Below, piece by piece: positions 56,493 to 64,000 of a stretch of 64,000 bases of DNA. Numbering within the stretch: the stretch's first letter is position 1; every line of letters starts with the position of its first letter. Made by a program: the position numbers and the translations under genes. The notes under the pieces were generated by a model, which had not been told where the DNA came from, searched no databases, and saw only the letters and a list, made by a program, of their open reading frames with translations. The stretch lies in the NCBI RefSeq assembly GCF_014842025.1, contig NZ_JACYUY010000017.1:1-64000 (forward strand). Direction: 5' to 3'. This DNA is from Massilia sp. CFBP 13721. Its GTDB lineage: Bacteria > Pseudomonadota > Gammaproteobacteria > Burkholderiales > Burkholderiaceae_D.

Positions 56493-57089
56493 TCAGCCGC
56501 AGCTGTCCCAGCTAAACGGGGTCCGGTTGCCGGACAAGGCCAGGGCCACCTTGACCATCCAGTAGCCGACCTGTGCCTGCTGCATGACCCAGCCGACCGC
56601 GATAAAGGCGGCCAGGGCGGCTGCCGTGCCCGCCAGCAGCGAGGGTTGGCGGGCCGTGCGTACAATCCTGATCATGGTGCCGCTGGCCAAGGCGCCGACA
56701 ATCCAGCCGGCGCAGGCCTCGGCCGCCGTGTGCTCGCCGGTGGCGACAAGCACGATCGCCAATGCCGCGCCCAGCGCGAATCCGCCACCGGCGCCGACCA
56801 GCGCTGCCGGTGGCGGCCAGCGTTGCAGCAGCAGGTAGAGCAGCACCGGGAAAACGGTGGTCGCGCTGGCGGCATGGCCGCTGAAGGCCTGGAAGCGCAG
56901 CGCCGGAATTTCGGTTCCCCAGCCGAGAAAGGCGACCTTGCTGGTGCCGACGATCGCCAGCGCGCCCGCGAACAGCAATAGCCAGTACCCGGCCGCGCGC
57001 CAGTCACGCGCCGCCAGCAGCCAGGCGGCGATGGCGCTCGCAAGTGGCAGCGTCAACACCAGGTTGCCGAGTTGGAAAAAGGCGGTCAT
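56493..57089 (-). CDS. PAP2-like membrane phosphatase
   Basis: A 198-residue membrane protein with about five to six helices. A PAP2-type core is recognisable from FQAFSGHAASATTVFPVLLYL (SGH motif) and the later GEHTAAEACAGWIVGA (His followed by a helix). The first PAP2 motif (KxxxxxxRP) is weak: only KVAFLGWG is seen, and the usual Asp after the second His is Glu. It may recycle undecaprenyl diphosphate or trim a lipid-linked sugar phosphate. The assignment is moderate. Confidence 0.65.
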   Translation of the reverse strand: MTAFFQLGNLVLTLPLASAIAAWLLAARDWRAAGYWLLLFAGALAIVGTSKVAFLGWGTEIPALRFQAFSGHAASATTVFPVLLYLLLQRWPPPAALVGAGGGFALGAALAIVLVATGEHTAAEACAGWIVGALASGTMIRIVRTARQPSLLAGTAAALAAFIAVGWVMQQAQVGYWMVKVALALSGNRTPFSWDSCG

Positions 57090-57114
57090 GGCGCAATGGT
57101 CTTGGCGAAATTCG

Positions 57115-57729
57115 TCACCGCGCGAGCGCGCGCAGCGTGCCCAGGATGATGCGCATGTCGCCCCAGAACGACCGTTCGCGCACGTAGCGCAGGTAATACT
57201 CGAGCTTGGTAGGCAGGATGGTGTCGATGTAGGCCTGTTCGGGATCGAGCGCCTTCCCCAGGATGGCGTTCTCGTCCTTGAACAGGATCGAAGCCCAATC
57301 GGTCACCCCCGGCCGGACTGACAACACCAGCTCGCGTTCGTGCGCCGGATAGCAGGCGACATAGCGCGGCACTTCCGGGCGCGGACCCACCAGGCTCATC
57401 GTGCCGTGGATGACGTTGAACAGCTGTGGCAGTTCGTCGAGCTTGTACTTGCGCAGGAAGTGGCCGGCACGTGTGATGCGCGGATCGCGTCCGACCGTCA
57501 GCAGGCGTTGCTGGTTTGGCTGCGGACCAGGCTGCACCTGCGGCTGGGCCGACATCGTGCGGAATTTCAGGATGGCGAAGGGCACGCCGTGCCGTCCGAC
57601 GCGTACCTGGCGAAACAATACCGGTCCGAGCGAATCGAGGCGGATCCAGAGCGCGATCACAGCCAGCAGGGGCACCAGCAGCAGGACGCCGACTGTCGCG
57701 GCGCACACGTCGAAGGCACGTTTCAACAT
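57115..57729 (-). CDS. Initiating sugar-phosphate transferase (PglC/WcaJ C-terminal type)
   Basis: A 204-residue phosphoglycosyltransferase that moves a sugar-1-phosphate from a UDP-sugar onto undecaprenyl phosphate, the first step of repeat-unit assembly. It is the short PglC-like form: N-terminal [21 protein letters not shown] re-entrant helix, [22 protein letters not shown] (catalytic Asp-Glu) and [10 protein letters not shown]. No large N-terminal membrane domain is present. It overlaps the aminotransferase gene by 7 nt. Confidence 0.92.
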   Translation of the reverse strand: MLKRAFDVCAATVGVLLLVPLLAVIALWIRLDSLGPVLFRQVRVGRHGVPFAILKFRTMSAQPQVQPGPQPNQQRLLTVGRDPRITRAGHFLRKYKLDELPQLFNVIHGTMSLVGPRPEVPRYVACYPAHERELVLSVRPGVTDWASILFKDENAILGKALDPEQAYIDTILPTKLEYYLRYVRERSFWGDMRIILGTLRALAR

Positions 57730-58955
57730 GGCAGCAGCTCATGCAGGGCATGGATGACGCGCTCCTGGCTGGCGTCCGTCATGCGGGTGTAGAGGGGCAG
57801 CGTCAGCATCGCGCCGAAGGCGGCTTCGGCGACCGGGAAGCGCTCGGGTGCGGACACGCAGTTGTCGCGCCAGTAAGGCTGGCGGTGCAGGGGAATGAAG
57901 TGCACGCTGGTACCGATGCCGAGTTCCGACAGCCGCACGATGAGTTCGTCACGCTGCAGCGCCGCGTCCTCGCGCAGGCGCACCACGTACAGGTGCCAGG
58001 CATGGGTACTGTCGCCCTCGGGGCGCGGCGGCAGGACCAGGGGCAGTCCTGCCAGGGCTTCGTCGTAGCGCGCGGCGAGACGCTGGCGCTGCTCGAGGAA
58101 GCGATCGATCTTCTTGAGTTGTTCGATGCCGATGGCGGCGGCAATATCTGTCAGGTTGTACTTGAAACCGGCCGCCACGACTTCGTAGAACCAGGCGGGC
58201 GTCTTCGAGACATAGCGGTCGAACGCATCCTGGCTGATGCCATGCAGGCGCATCAGGCGAATGCGGCGGGCAAGCTCGGGATCGCGCACCACCACCATGC
58301 CGCCTTCGCCGGTGGTCATGGTCTTGTTGGCATAGAAGCTGAAAACGGTAATGTCGCTCTCGAGCGTACCCACCAGGCGGCCGCGGTAGCGCGTCGGAAA
58401 GGCGTGCGCCGCATCTTCGACCACGCGCAACTCATGGCGCCGTGCGAGCGCGAGCAGGGCGTCCATGTCGCAAGCCATGCCGGCGTAGTGCACTGGTACG
58501 ATGGCACGGGTGCGCGGCGTGATGGCCGCCTCGACGGCGCGTGGGTCCATGTTCAGCGTGACAGCGTCGACGTCGACCAGCACCGGCTGCGCGCCCAGGT
58601 AGCGCACTACCTCGGCGGTGGCGGTAAAGGTCAGGGTCGGGACGATCACCTCGTCGCCTGGCCCGATGCCCAGGCTCTCCAGCGCCAGGTGCAGGCCGGC
58701 GGTGGCCGAGTTGACCGAGATCGCCTGCACGTCGGCGCCGAGATAGTCGCGAAACGCCGCTTCGAAACGGCGTGCCGTGGGGCCGGTGGTGACCCAGCCC
58801 GAGCGCAGGCATTCAACCACGGCGGCGATTTCTTCCTCGCCGATGTCGGGCAGGGCGAAGGGCAAAAATGGAGGAGCGGCGGTAGCGGTGGCAGGCGCGG
58901 CGGCGAGCGTAGTGGCAGGCGTCGCGGCGGGTTCGGCAAGCTGGTGGTCGTCCAT
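57723..58955 (-). CDS. DegT/DnrJ/EryC1 family sugar aminotransferase
   Basis: A 410-residue PLP enzyme that aminates a keto-sugar nucleotide. PLP-Lys in [39 protein letters not shown] and [11 protein letters not shown] are conserved. An Ala/Thr/Pro-rich N-terminal stretch of ~30 residues precedes the catalytic core ([16 protein letters not shown]). The ATG at 58955 has AGGAG 7 nt upstream. Paired with a PglC-like transferase it suggests a 4-amino-4,6-dideoxy sugar in the polymer; the dehydratase needed is not in the window. Confidence 0.92.
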   Translation of the reverse strand: MDDHQLAEPAATPATTLAAAPATATAAPPFLPFALPDIGEEEIAAVVECLRSGWVTTGPTARRFEAAFRDYLGADVQAISVNSATAGLHLALESLGIGPGDEVIVPTLTFTATAEVVRYLGAQPVLVDVDAVTLNMDPRAVEAAITPRTRAIVPVHYAGMACDMDALLALARRHELRVVEDAAHAFPTRYRGRLVGTLESDITVFSFYANKTMTTGEGGMVVVRDPELARRIRLMRLHGISQDAFDRYVSKTPAWFYEVVAAGFKYNLTDIAAAIGIEQLKKIDRFLEQRQRLAARYDEALAGLPLVLPPRPEGDSTHAWHLYVVRLREDAALQRDELIVRLSELGIGTSVHFIPLHRQPYWRDNCVSAPERFPVAEAAFGAMLTLPLYTRMTDASQERVIHALHELLPC

Positions 58956-58957
58956 GG

Positions 58958-60202
58958 TCAGTCTCCTGCGCATGCAGTCAAAAAGCGTTCCCCGAGTACC
59001 GGGTAGGTAAGGTTGTCGAGGGCGTAGCGCTGGCCGCGCTGTCCCATGGCCTCGCGTTCGGTCGCGCTGCACCCGGCCAGCTGCACGATGGCGGCTGCCA
59101 GCGCATGCGGGTCTTCGGGCGCGAGCGTGATCCCGCAGCCGGCATCGGCAACCGGATCGTTGCCGGCTTCGACGGCATGCAGCACCGGGCGCGCCGCCAT
59201 CATGTAGTCGATCAGCTTGTTCGGCGCAATGCCGAAGCGGTACAAGGGCTGGCGCTGCCAGCCGATATAGGCGAGGTCGAAGCGGCGCAGCAGGGCCGGC
59301 ACCTGGTGTTTCGGCACCGGATCGAGGAAATGCACGTAATCCAGGCCCATGGCCCGGGCGCGGAGTTGCAGGCGCTGTTTCTCCGGTCCGCCACCAGCCA
59401 GCACGAAGGCGACACGGCGGCCGCGCAACAGCGCCGCCGCCTCCAGCAGGGTGTCGAGGGCGTTGGCCAGGCCATGGGTGCCGGCATAGCCGAGGATGCA
59501 ATCGGCCGAGGCGCGCGCCGCTGTCAGGACCTCCTCCGCCTGCTGGGGCAGGCCCGTGTCGATGCCCAGCCACTCGGCCGGATCGGCGCCGTTCGGGACA
59601 ATGTGCAGCTTGTGTGGCGCCATGCCGTGCGCCTCCAGGTGGGCGCGCACTTTCGGCAGGATCGACACGACGGCGTCGGCATGGCGGCAGGCATGGTTCT
59701 CCGCTGCCTGCAACAGCATGATGAACGGATGCCAGCGCGAATAGCCACCCAGCTCCATCGGCGACAGTGGCCACAGGTCGTGCACTTCGAACAGCAGGCG
59801 GGCGCCGGCCAGGCGCGCGATCCGGTGAGCGGGCCAGATGTCGAGCGGATAGGTGCTCGAGGCGATAACGACGTCGGGGCGTTCGCCGCGCGCCAGCGAA
59901 CGTCCTTCGCATACCAGGCGCCACACGAAGCTGAGCATGTTGAGGATGCGCTTGATGCCGTTGCCGCGGTAGGGGGGGGTGGCAAACCAGGTGTAGTCGA
60001 CCCCGTCGATATTCTGGTCGAGCCGGTCGCGGCCCGCCATGTCGGGCGCCTGCGCGCGGATGTGCGATTGCGATGACGCGACGATGCGCACCCGGTGCCC
60101 CTGGCGCACCCATTCGCGCGCCAGGTAATACGGCCGGAACTCCATGCCATGGCGTACCGAGCCCGCATAATGATTGATCAGGAGGATGTTCAGGCGCGCC
60201 AT
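58958..60202 (-). CDS. GT4 family glycosyltransferase
   Basis: A 414-residue GT-B glycosyltransferase. It has an N-terminal [24 protein letters not shown] typical of WcaI/WbuB-like GT4 enzymes, [33 protein letters not shown] and [19 protein letters not shown] (E-x7-E region variant). The ATG at 60202 follows GAGGAG by 5 nt. It overlaps the deacetylase-like gene by 13 nt. Acceptor and donor sugars cannot be read from sequence. Confidence 0.9.
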   Translation of the reverse strand: MARLNILLINHYAGSVRHGMEFRPYYLAREWVRQGHRVRIVASSQSHIRAQAPDMAGRDRLDQNIDGVDYTWFATPPYRGNGIKRILNMLSFVWRLVCEGRSLARGERPDVVIASSTYPLDIWPAHRIARLAGARLLFEVHDLWPLSPMELGGYSRWHPFIMLLQAAENHACRHADAVVSILPKVRAHLEAHGMAPHKLHIVPNGADPAEWLGIDTGLPQQAEEVLTAARASADCILGYAGTHGLANALDTLLEAAALLRGRRVAFVLAGGGPEKQRLQLRARAMGLDYVHFLDPVPKHQVPALLRRFDLAYIGWQRQPLYRFGIAPNKLIDYMMAARPVLHAVEAGNDPVADAGCGITLAPEDPHALAAAIVQLAGCSATEREAMGQRGQRYALDNLTYPVLGERFLTACAGD

Positions 60203-60972
60203 GCGATCTCCTCGGCCAGTCGGCGCAGGTTGCAGCGCGTCGTTTCCACCCAATTCGTTTCCCACTGCAGCGGGTGGGTCAGGAAGCAGATACGGCCGTA
60301 GCGGCCGAACGCATCGAATGGCGAGAGCGGCGTGTAGTAATGCGGATGCTCGCGGTCGCTGATGTACATGTCGAAGTGACGCAGCAATTCGCTATCGTAG
60401 GACTCGCATTCGATGCCGCAGCGGCGGCGCACGGCGGGGTCGCGCAGCAATTCGTGGTTGATCACCTTCAGGCGGCGGTTGGCGAAATCGCCATGGCTGG
60501 CGACGGTTACCATTTGCATGCCAAGGCGCTCGGCGATGCTCTGGAAATTACGGACGAATTGTTCGCGGATTTCAGGAAAGCGGCGCCTGATTTCGTCCGC
60601 GCAGCGAATCCGGTGGCGCTTGGCATAATCCGCCACTTCCTCGTAGTGGTAGCTCGCTTCGCTGCCGGCAGCTTCAATCTCGCGCATGAAGCCGAAATCG
60701 AGCGTACTCAGGCGAAAGTAATAACTGGCTTTGACGCCGTACTTCGCTTCGATCGCGAACATTTTCTTCGCCGTGCGCAGGTCGCTGTCGATGTCGTGCC
60801 GGTGCACCAGTACCTTGCGCGCGCCGGCCCCAATGGCGGGTTCGCGATGAAAATCGCGCACCGACAGCTGGGCATAGCCGGCATCGCGCGCGCGTTCGAG
60901 TAGTGCCGCATAGATACCGAGGCGCGATGGCATCAGGTAATCGGCGTACAGCCGGTGCAGGACCCTGTTCAT
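60190..60972 (-). CDS. Polysaccharide deacetylase-like protein
   Basis: A 260-residue protein resembling the NodB/polysaccharide deacetylase fold found in exopolysaccharide loci. The metal/catalytic motif appears as [11 protein letters not shown], with later [10 protein letters not shown] and [22 protein letters not shown] may contribute another motif. It lacks a signal peptide. It may remove an N-acetyl group from a repeat-unit sugar; the match is moderate. Start and stop overlap both neighbours. Confidence 0.68.
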   Translation of the reverse strand: MNRVLHRLYADYLMPSRLGIYAALLERARDAGYAQLSVRDFHREPAIGAGARKVLVHRHDIDSDLRTAKKMFAIEAKYGVKASYYFRLSTLDFGFMREIEAAGSEASYHYEEVADYAKRHRIRCADEIRRRFPEIREQFVRNFQSIAERLGMQMVTVASHGDFANRRLKVINHELLRDPAVRRRCGIECESYDSELLRHFDMYISDREHPHYYTPLSPFDAFGRYGRICFLTHPLQWETNWVETTRCNLRRLAEEIAWRA

Positions 60973-61661
60973 TGAAGGGCGTACTTCGCGCGATAGGGGC
61001 GGAAGCCGAGGATCTTCTTGAACGTCTGCAGACCGGGCTGGGCGCCGAAGAAGGTGTCGTACATCAGGTAGCGCACGCGCTGTTCGCCGAGCAGCTCGGA
61101 CACGATATCGACCACCATCATGTGCATGATGCCGTCGTTGTTGCGGATGCCAATCAGTTGAGAGAAGGAAGCAAAATTGCCGTAGTGACCGAGATTGGCA
61201 TAAGCAACCATCCGGCCTTCCGGATTGAATACGCCGTAATAGCGGAAGTGTTTGAGCGTCTCGAAATGCGACGGTTTTTCGCGGTATTTCGTATCCATCG
61301 GCCGCCCCTGGCGTTCTTCCAGCGAGGTATTGATGGCATAGATATCGTCGATATGGGCGTTACGGTCGATGTGGCGCAGCTGGTAACCGCGGTTACGTGC
61401 GCGCTTGGCGTGATGGGCGCCGGCGTTCTTGCCCTTGATGAGTTCCAAATATTGCTGCTCGTTGGGGACAGCGTTCAGGTCGAGCAGCGCCGCGCCGACT
61501 GTTTTGTTTCGTATCAGCTTATAGCGCGGATGCGGTTTGGTGTAATAGCGGTAGGTCGCTCGGATATCCGCCGGATCGAGCGCTTCATGAAAATGCAATT
61601 CGGCCACGGGAAGGCGCAGTATTTCAGTGAGCAGCTTGTAATGATGGGAAATAATTTTCAT
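60969..61661 (-). CDS. GNAT/FemAB-like acyltransferase of the polysaccharide cluster
   Basis: A 230-residue protein with an acetyltransferase-like core: DDIYAINTSLEERQGRPMD, then beta-strands GVFNPEGRMVAYANLG, IMHMMVVDIVSELLG and YLMYDTFFGAQPGLQTFKKILGF at the end, a pattern seen in FemAB/GNAT proteins of EPS gene clusters. Substrate unknown. The stop overlaps the deacetylase-like start by 4 nt. It heads this sub-operon, with an AT-rich region upstream. Confidence 0.68.
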   Translation of the reverse strand: MKIISHHYKLLTEILRLPVAELHFHEALDPADIRATYRYYTKPHPRYKLIRNKTVGAALLDLNAVPNEQQYLELIKGKNAGAHHAKRARNRGYQLRHIDRNAHIDDIYAINTSLEERQGRPMDTKYREKPSHFETLKHFRYYGVFNPEGRMVAYANLGHYGNFASFSQLIGIRNNDGIMHMMVVDIVSELLGEQRVRYLMYDTFFGAQPGLQTFKKILGFRPYRAKYALQ

Positions 61662-61938
61662 GTTGTACGCTCGATAAGATGAGACACACGATAAGACTGA
61701 AGGTACGGGTACTTATTGAAACGGATTAAATAAGGCGCTTTCCACGAAAAGATATTTCTGCTCCAACCATCCAGTGAATTCTTTCTCCGAAGAAGTTATG
61801 ATGATTGGAAATTATTTCTTCTTGTGTTGAAAATAGCGATCCCGGAGGCCGGTTGCGTTTTTATCGCTGTGATGAAAAACGGTCAGGAAAGCTTGGCAAT
61901 ACCAATGCCATGCGGATACGCTGACGGCCGGGCAAGCG
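61662..61938 (-). promoter_or_regulatory. AT-rich interval, probable promoter region for the 61.7-55.2 kb operon
   Basis: A 277-bp gap between two leftward genes, distinctly richer in A/T than its surroundings. It contains a dyad CGTTTTTATC/GATGAAAAACG (61856-61865, 61871-61881) and A/T runs around 61790-61830. It may end one transcript and start the next, or carry a site for a silencing protein such as an H-NS/MvaT-like factor. No consensus promoter is certain. Confidence 0.4.
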
Positions 61939-63039
61939 CTACACGCTCTCGTAGAAACTGATCAGCTTTTTTGATTCGCGCCTCCAGTTGTAATGCTGCT
62001 CCACCGCGCGCCTTCCGTTATCGCCCATGCGCGCCGCAAGTGCCGGGTGCAAGACCAGGTGATCGATGGCGGCGGCAATCGCCGCTGGATCGCCCGGGTC
62101 GACGCAAACGCCGCAGCCGTGGCGTTCGACGATGTTGCGCCACAGGGGAAAGCGCGAAGCGATGACTGGAATGCCGGCTGCCATGTACTCGAACATCTTG
62201 ACGGGCAATGCATCGAGATAATTGGCCACGGGATGCAGCGTTACCAGCCCGGCGACGGCGCGGCGCATGACACCGCTGACACCTGCGCGGTCGAGGTAGC
62301 CATGGCGCAGGATGCGCTCCCATCCTTCATAGCCGCGCACCTCGGATTCGAGCGCAGGCTCGGCAAACTGGCCGGCCAGTGCCAGGCGTGCATCGGAACG
62401 CAGCAGGGCGCAGGCACGTACCAGTTCGCGAATGCCGCGGATCGCGGAGATGCTGCCGACATAGCAGACCTCGTTTCCTTTCTCGCTCCAGTCCGGCTCG
62501 CCTTCGAATTCGCTGACGACCGGGTAATTGTTGATGTCGATCGAACGTGCATTGATGGGTGCGAATTTATTGCGGATGGTCGGAGTCGCCGCGATGACGC
62601 CATCGAAGCGGCGGCAGGCGAAACGTTCATACGCGCCGAAGGAATTCGACAGCAGGCGTGCCGACGCCTTGCCGAGATACGGTTTGGCCAGTAATTGCGT
62701 CGGTACGTCTTCGTGCGAATCGAAGATGACCTTGCGTCCCATGCGCTTGAGGCTCAGCCCGACTGGGATCAGTTCCGGGTCGTGCAACTGGTACACCTCG
62801 GCGTCAGCCGCGACCGCGGCCTCGAACACCCGGCGCGTGGTGCGCAGCATGCGGTTGACCCGGCCCGACAGGCGTCCGACGTCGACGATGCGGACGCCAT
62901 CGCGCTGTGCCGGACCGGCGCCATCGGCGACCACCAGCGTTACGTCGAAACCATGCTCGGCCAGGCTACGGCACTGCTTGACGAAAATCCGGGTGTCGTG
63001 GCGCGGATGGGCGGAGGTCAGGTGTGCGATTTTTCGCAT
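61939..63039 (-). CDS. GT4 family glycosyltransferase
   Basis: A 366-residue GT-B enzyme: N-terminal [21 protein letters not shown], then [39 protein letters not shown] and the donor-site segment [17 protein letters not shown] ([12 protein letters not shown]). ATG 63039 follows AGAGGA closely. It overlaps the polymerase gene by 74 nt, so the two are tightly coupled. Donor sugar unknown. Confidence 0.9.
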   Translation of the reverse strand: MRKIAHLTSAHPRHDTRIFVKQCRSLAEHGFDVTLVVADGAGPAQRDGVRIVDVGRLSGRVNRMLRTTRRVFEAAVAADAEVYQLHDPELIPVGLSLKRMGRKVIFDSHEDVPTQLLAKPYLGKASARLLSNSFGAYERFACRRFDGVIAATPTIRNKFAPINARSIDINNYPVVSEFEGEPDWSEKGNEVCYVGSISAIRGIRELVRACALLRSDARLALAGQFAEPALESEVRGYEGWERILRHGYLDRAGVSGVMRRAVAGLVTLHPVANYLDALPVKMFEYMAAGIPVIASRFPLWRNIVERHGCGVCVDPGDPAAIAAAIDHLVLHPALAARMGDNGRRAVEQHYNWRRESKKLISFYESV

Positions 63040-64000
63040 ATTTCCTCTCATAAAAATAGCGGGAGCTGGCACCGAGCGTGGCGCCGATCAGCATGTCGGT
63101 GAAATAGTGCGAGGTCAGCAACAGCAAGACGGTGACGCAGGCCATCGAAAAGCCCAGCAGGAAGATGCCGCAGTGGCGCGGCGCGAAGTATTCGCGAATG
63201 AACATCGGGATGATCGGTACCACGGTGACCAGGCACAGGTACGCGATGCCGAAAAAGCCGAGGTCGACCCAGGCCGACAGTACGTTGTGCGAGTAGTAGC
63301 CCGGCTTGTAGCTGGCGTAATCGCCGAGCAGGGGATGCGCCAGGATGGTCTGGACCGCGTGCACGGTCAGGTGATGGCGCTTGTTGGCCGAGGTCGACTG
63401 CGACAGGTCGAGCAGTTCGAGGATGCGATTTGCGGGCAGTGCGGCGAGGATCTGGTCGAAGTACAAATGGATGACGAAAAACAGGATGATTCCGCACAGC
63501 AGGAAGTGCAGCTTGTGCCGCGAGTAATAGAACTCGATGATGGGAATGGCGAACATCAGGGCGGCGAACTCGCTGCGGGCGGTATTCAGGAACAGCGTCA
63601 TCGCTCCCGAGGCGTACAGCACCAGGCGCAGCGGCATCGCGCGGGTAAAGGAAATGACGGTGAGAAAAGTAATCAGGTAGGAACGGGCGAAGCCCTGGTA
63701 GGTCGCCAACGCATCGGCGTCCTTGGCGATGCCCATCGCGCCCAGGTAGAACACGCCGTCGACCGAGAACGAGACGGCGATGGTCGTCATCGCGGCCAGG
63801 CTGAGCAGGCCGACGATGCGAAAGCGCGCACTGTCGAAGTCGAGGAAGCTGGCGATCACGAACATGTTGAAGATGAACAGGATGCCGAGGATGTGATTGC
63901 CGACGATGGTGCGGTTGGCGCCGGCGGCGGCGTTGACCACGATGACGGCGACGAAATAGATCAGGAACAGGCAGAGGTGCAGGTCGACGGCATGGAAGCG
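62966..64000 (-). CDS. Wzy/O-antigen-ligase-like polymerase, 5' end outside the window
   Basis: The frame is open from the window edge (64000) to the stop at 62966, at least 344 residues, so the start is beyond the window. It is a polytopic membrane protein with many hydrophobic helices and a large loop [32 protein letters not shown], with the SHN-type motif common to Wzy/WaaL proteins. It probably polymerises the lipid-linked repeat units. The last ~20 residues are basic and lie over the start of the GT4 gene. Confidence 0.8.
   Translation of the reverse strand, partial: RFHAVDLHLCLFLIYFVAVIVVNAAAGANRTIVGNHILGILFIFNMFVIASFLDFDSARFRIVGLLSLAAMTTIAVSFSVDGVFYLGAMGIAKDADALATYQGFARSYLITFLTVISFTRAMPLRLVLYASGAMTLFLNTARSEFAALMFAIPIIEFYYSRHKLHFLLCGIILFFVIHLYFDQILAALPANRILELLDLSQSTSANKRHHLTVHAVQTILAHPLLGDYASYKPGYYSHNVLSAWVDLGFFGIAYLCLVTVVPIIPMFIREYFAPRHCGIFLLGFSMACVTVLLLLTSHYFTDMLIGATLGASSRYFYERKYAKNRTPDLRPSAPRHPDFRQAVP

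Overview
This is a GC-rich chromosomal window that looks like a betaproteobacterium of the Burkholderiales, most probably Oxalobacteraceae (Massilia or a close relative). The basis is the core-gene order carA-carB-greA-DUF4149-yhbY-rlmE-ftsH-folP-glmM, the lplT/alr-radA and tsaB-rimI-udg-DUF1853 groupings, and the style of the proteins. Species assignment is inference. I see no prophage, transposase, integrase or CRISPR array. The accessory content is a polysaccharide locus at the right end and a dispersed palindromic repeat family in the intergenic regions.

Layout. 0-8 kb: an RhlE-type RNA helicase, an MltD-type lytic transglycosylase, two small conserved proteins (DUF1415, DUF1289) and a large membrane-bound PAS-GGDEF-EAL c-di-GMP protein. 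8-12 kb: a molybdate/tungstate block with a MOT1-type permease, a ModE-like regulator with a binding-protein domain, and two periplasmic oxyanion-binding proteins, but no ABC permease or ATPase. 12-19 kb: an orphan hybrid histidine kinase, a thioredoxin-fold protein and a tightly overlapping tsaB-rimI-udg-DUF1853 operon. 19-23.5 kb: lplT divergent from alr-radA, then a single-domain PilZ protein. 23.5-31 kb: tandem repeats, a 38-residue membrane peptide gene, and a complete phosphate regulon pstSCAB-phoU-phoB-phoR behind a Pho box. 31-44 kb: a patatin-like lipoprotein, a GlcG/HbpS-like protein, carAB with a structured leader, greA, a DUF4149 protein, yhbY/rlmE, ftsH, folP, glmM, and two tRNAs (Pro-TGG, Arg-TCT). 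44-48.6 kb: an SRPBCC protein, an M28 peptidase, a metallo-beta-lactamase-fold protein and a GH1 glycosidase.

48.7-64 kb is an exopolysaccharide locus made of two converging units. Rightward are a TolA/TonB-like protein, a Wza-type outer-membrane export lipoprotein and a Wzc-type chain-length/tyrosine kinase. Leftward, from beyond the window edge, are a Wzy-like polymerase (5' end cut by the window), two GT4 glycosyltransferases, a GNAT/FemAB-like protein, a deacetylase-like protein, a DegT aminotransferase, an initiating sugar-phosphate transferase, a PAP2-like protein and an acyltransferase. They meet over about 1 kb without a recognisable gene.

The less ordinary items are: the 38-aa peptide gene with its own promoter-like and terminator elements; the GTAGGGTGG...CCACCCTAC repeat family; in-frame palindromic repeats inside the DUF1289 gene; a family-4 uracil-DNA glycosylase that has lost its GEAPG-type motif; a carA start site buried in a hairpin; and the Mo/W block without ABC partners. 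No wholly new multi-gene system is demonstrable from sequence alone.
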